5,862 nt of DNA. It comes from Nitrososphaerales archaeon TH703. GTDB taxonomy: Archaea; Thermoproteota; Nitrososphaeria; Nitrososphaerales; Nitrososphaeraceae. The translations under genes and the position numbers were made by a program. The stretch spans positions 1 through 5,862 of the forward strand of contig JAATVL010000282.1 in NCBI GenBank assembly GCA_014523525.1, written 5' to 3'. This document shows, piece after piece, positions 5,451 through 5,862 of this stretch (the stretch's first letter is position 1; each line of letters begins with the position of its first letter). A model generated the notes under the pieces. It made no database searches, was not told the DNA's origin, and worked only from the letters and a program-made list of their open reading frames with translations.

Positions 5451-5835
5451 GTTTTGATTCTACTTGTTTTTGCATAACATACATGCTAGCCTCATAGAAA
5501 GGTAAAATGTAAGTCTGTAATTCTGCTATTTTCAATAATGCATCCATTGCCTTGTAATCCTTTTCTCTATATTTTTTCCACATTTCTTGATTAACAAGTT
5601 TTAACTGATCTATTCGTTCTAAATGCTGATCCACGAACTTAGTTTTTGCGATTAATGATAGACGGTCGAATCTTGATTCTTTAATTTGCTTCTTTAATCT
5701 GTAAAAGTATTGTATTGATATCTTAAAGCCCCTATCGTTTAGATACTGCAAACTCTCTTGTTCTGAAAGTTTCATTACCATGCATTGAATGATAAACGGT
5801 TTAAGTTGCTCTTTTTTATACATATTTTTACTCAC
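5413..5835 (-). CDS. Second terminase small subunit-like HTH/coiled-coil protein
   Basis: This 140-residue protein has a GTG start at 5835-5833 and TAA at 5415-5413. The frame remains open upstream for nine codons to the window edge, so a more distant start cannot be excluded. The GTG is favoured because it lines up with the N-terminus of the paralogue, and because GTGA here overlaps the TGA of a possible upstream frame (AACAAATTGTGA). Residues about 23-54 form a helix-turn-helix-like unit (SEQESLQYLNDRGFKISIQY, then RLKKQIKES). Residues 66-110 are helical and charged (LERIDQLKL, then ALLKIAEL), like the 151-residue protein downstream. I read it as a paralogous small terminase whose own large subunit has been lost. 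It could also act as a plain DNA-binding regulator. Confidence 0.7.
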   Translation of the reverse strand: MSKNMYKKEQLKPFIIQCMVMKLSEQESLQYLNDRGFKISIQYFYRLKKQIKESRFDRLSLIAKTKFVDQHLERIDQLKLVNQEMWKKYREKDYKAMDALLKIAELQTYILPFYEASMYVMQKQVESKHETKKDNAVPAL

Positions 5836-5862
5836 AATTTGTTTAGTTTTTCTCTCATTGAT

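Noticed and set aside
1..5862. CRISPR array, insertion sequence or integrase
   Set aside because: No regularly spaced repeats, no terminal inverted repeats, and no transposase or recombinase motifs were seen on either strand.

Overview
The window is AT-rich and looks archaeal. The best guess is an ammonia-oxidising thaumarchaeon of the Nitrososphaera/Nitrosocosmicus type carrying a provirus of the tailed-virus (HK97-like) lineage. This is inference from gene style: short leaders, TATA-like boxes, and a Thaumarchaeota-like export signal ending in AYA. No rRNA, tRNA or other phylogenetic marker is present. Composition is roughly one-third G+C throughout, so base use alone does not separate host from virus.

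Left part, plus strand (1-1748): the 3' part of a PD-(D/E)xK nuclease-like protein with a C-terminal DUF5655 domain (3-779), a 309-base gap, then a secreted four-cysteine protein (1089-1748). The stretch 1749-1979 carries no convincing gene. It holds a short tandem repeat, an 18-base perfect palindrome followed by a T run, and an (ATTC)5 microsatellite. It separates the two convergent gene groups and may be a provirus edge.

Right part, minus strand (5862 down to 1980): a closely packed viral packaging module. In transcription order it holds a small-terminase-like HTH/coiled-coil protein (5835-5413), a decayed N-terminal stub of a large terminase (5450 to about 5262), an unknown helical protein (5211-4696), a second small-terminase-like protein (about 4643-4188), an intact large terminase with all ATPase and nuclease motifs (4252-2741), a small exported protein (2748-2446), a two-helix membrane protein (2425-2237) and a very acidic 86-residue protein (2240-1980). 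The last has no canonical start codon.

Two results go beyond routine annotation. First, the terminase small/large gene pair occurs twice in tandem. The upstream large-subunit copy is reduced to about 63 codons with an in-frame stop, yet still aligns with the N-terminus of the intact copy. Second, two genes (the second small terminase and the acidic protein) have convincing coding sequence upstream of any ATG/GTG/TTG. Both are open from an AUA codon preceded by a purine-rich ribosome-binding site. Either AUA starts are used here, or both are one-base frameshifts (biological or sequencing errors). No portal or capsid gene is visible, so the module may sit at one end of a provirus or belong to an incomplete one.
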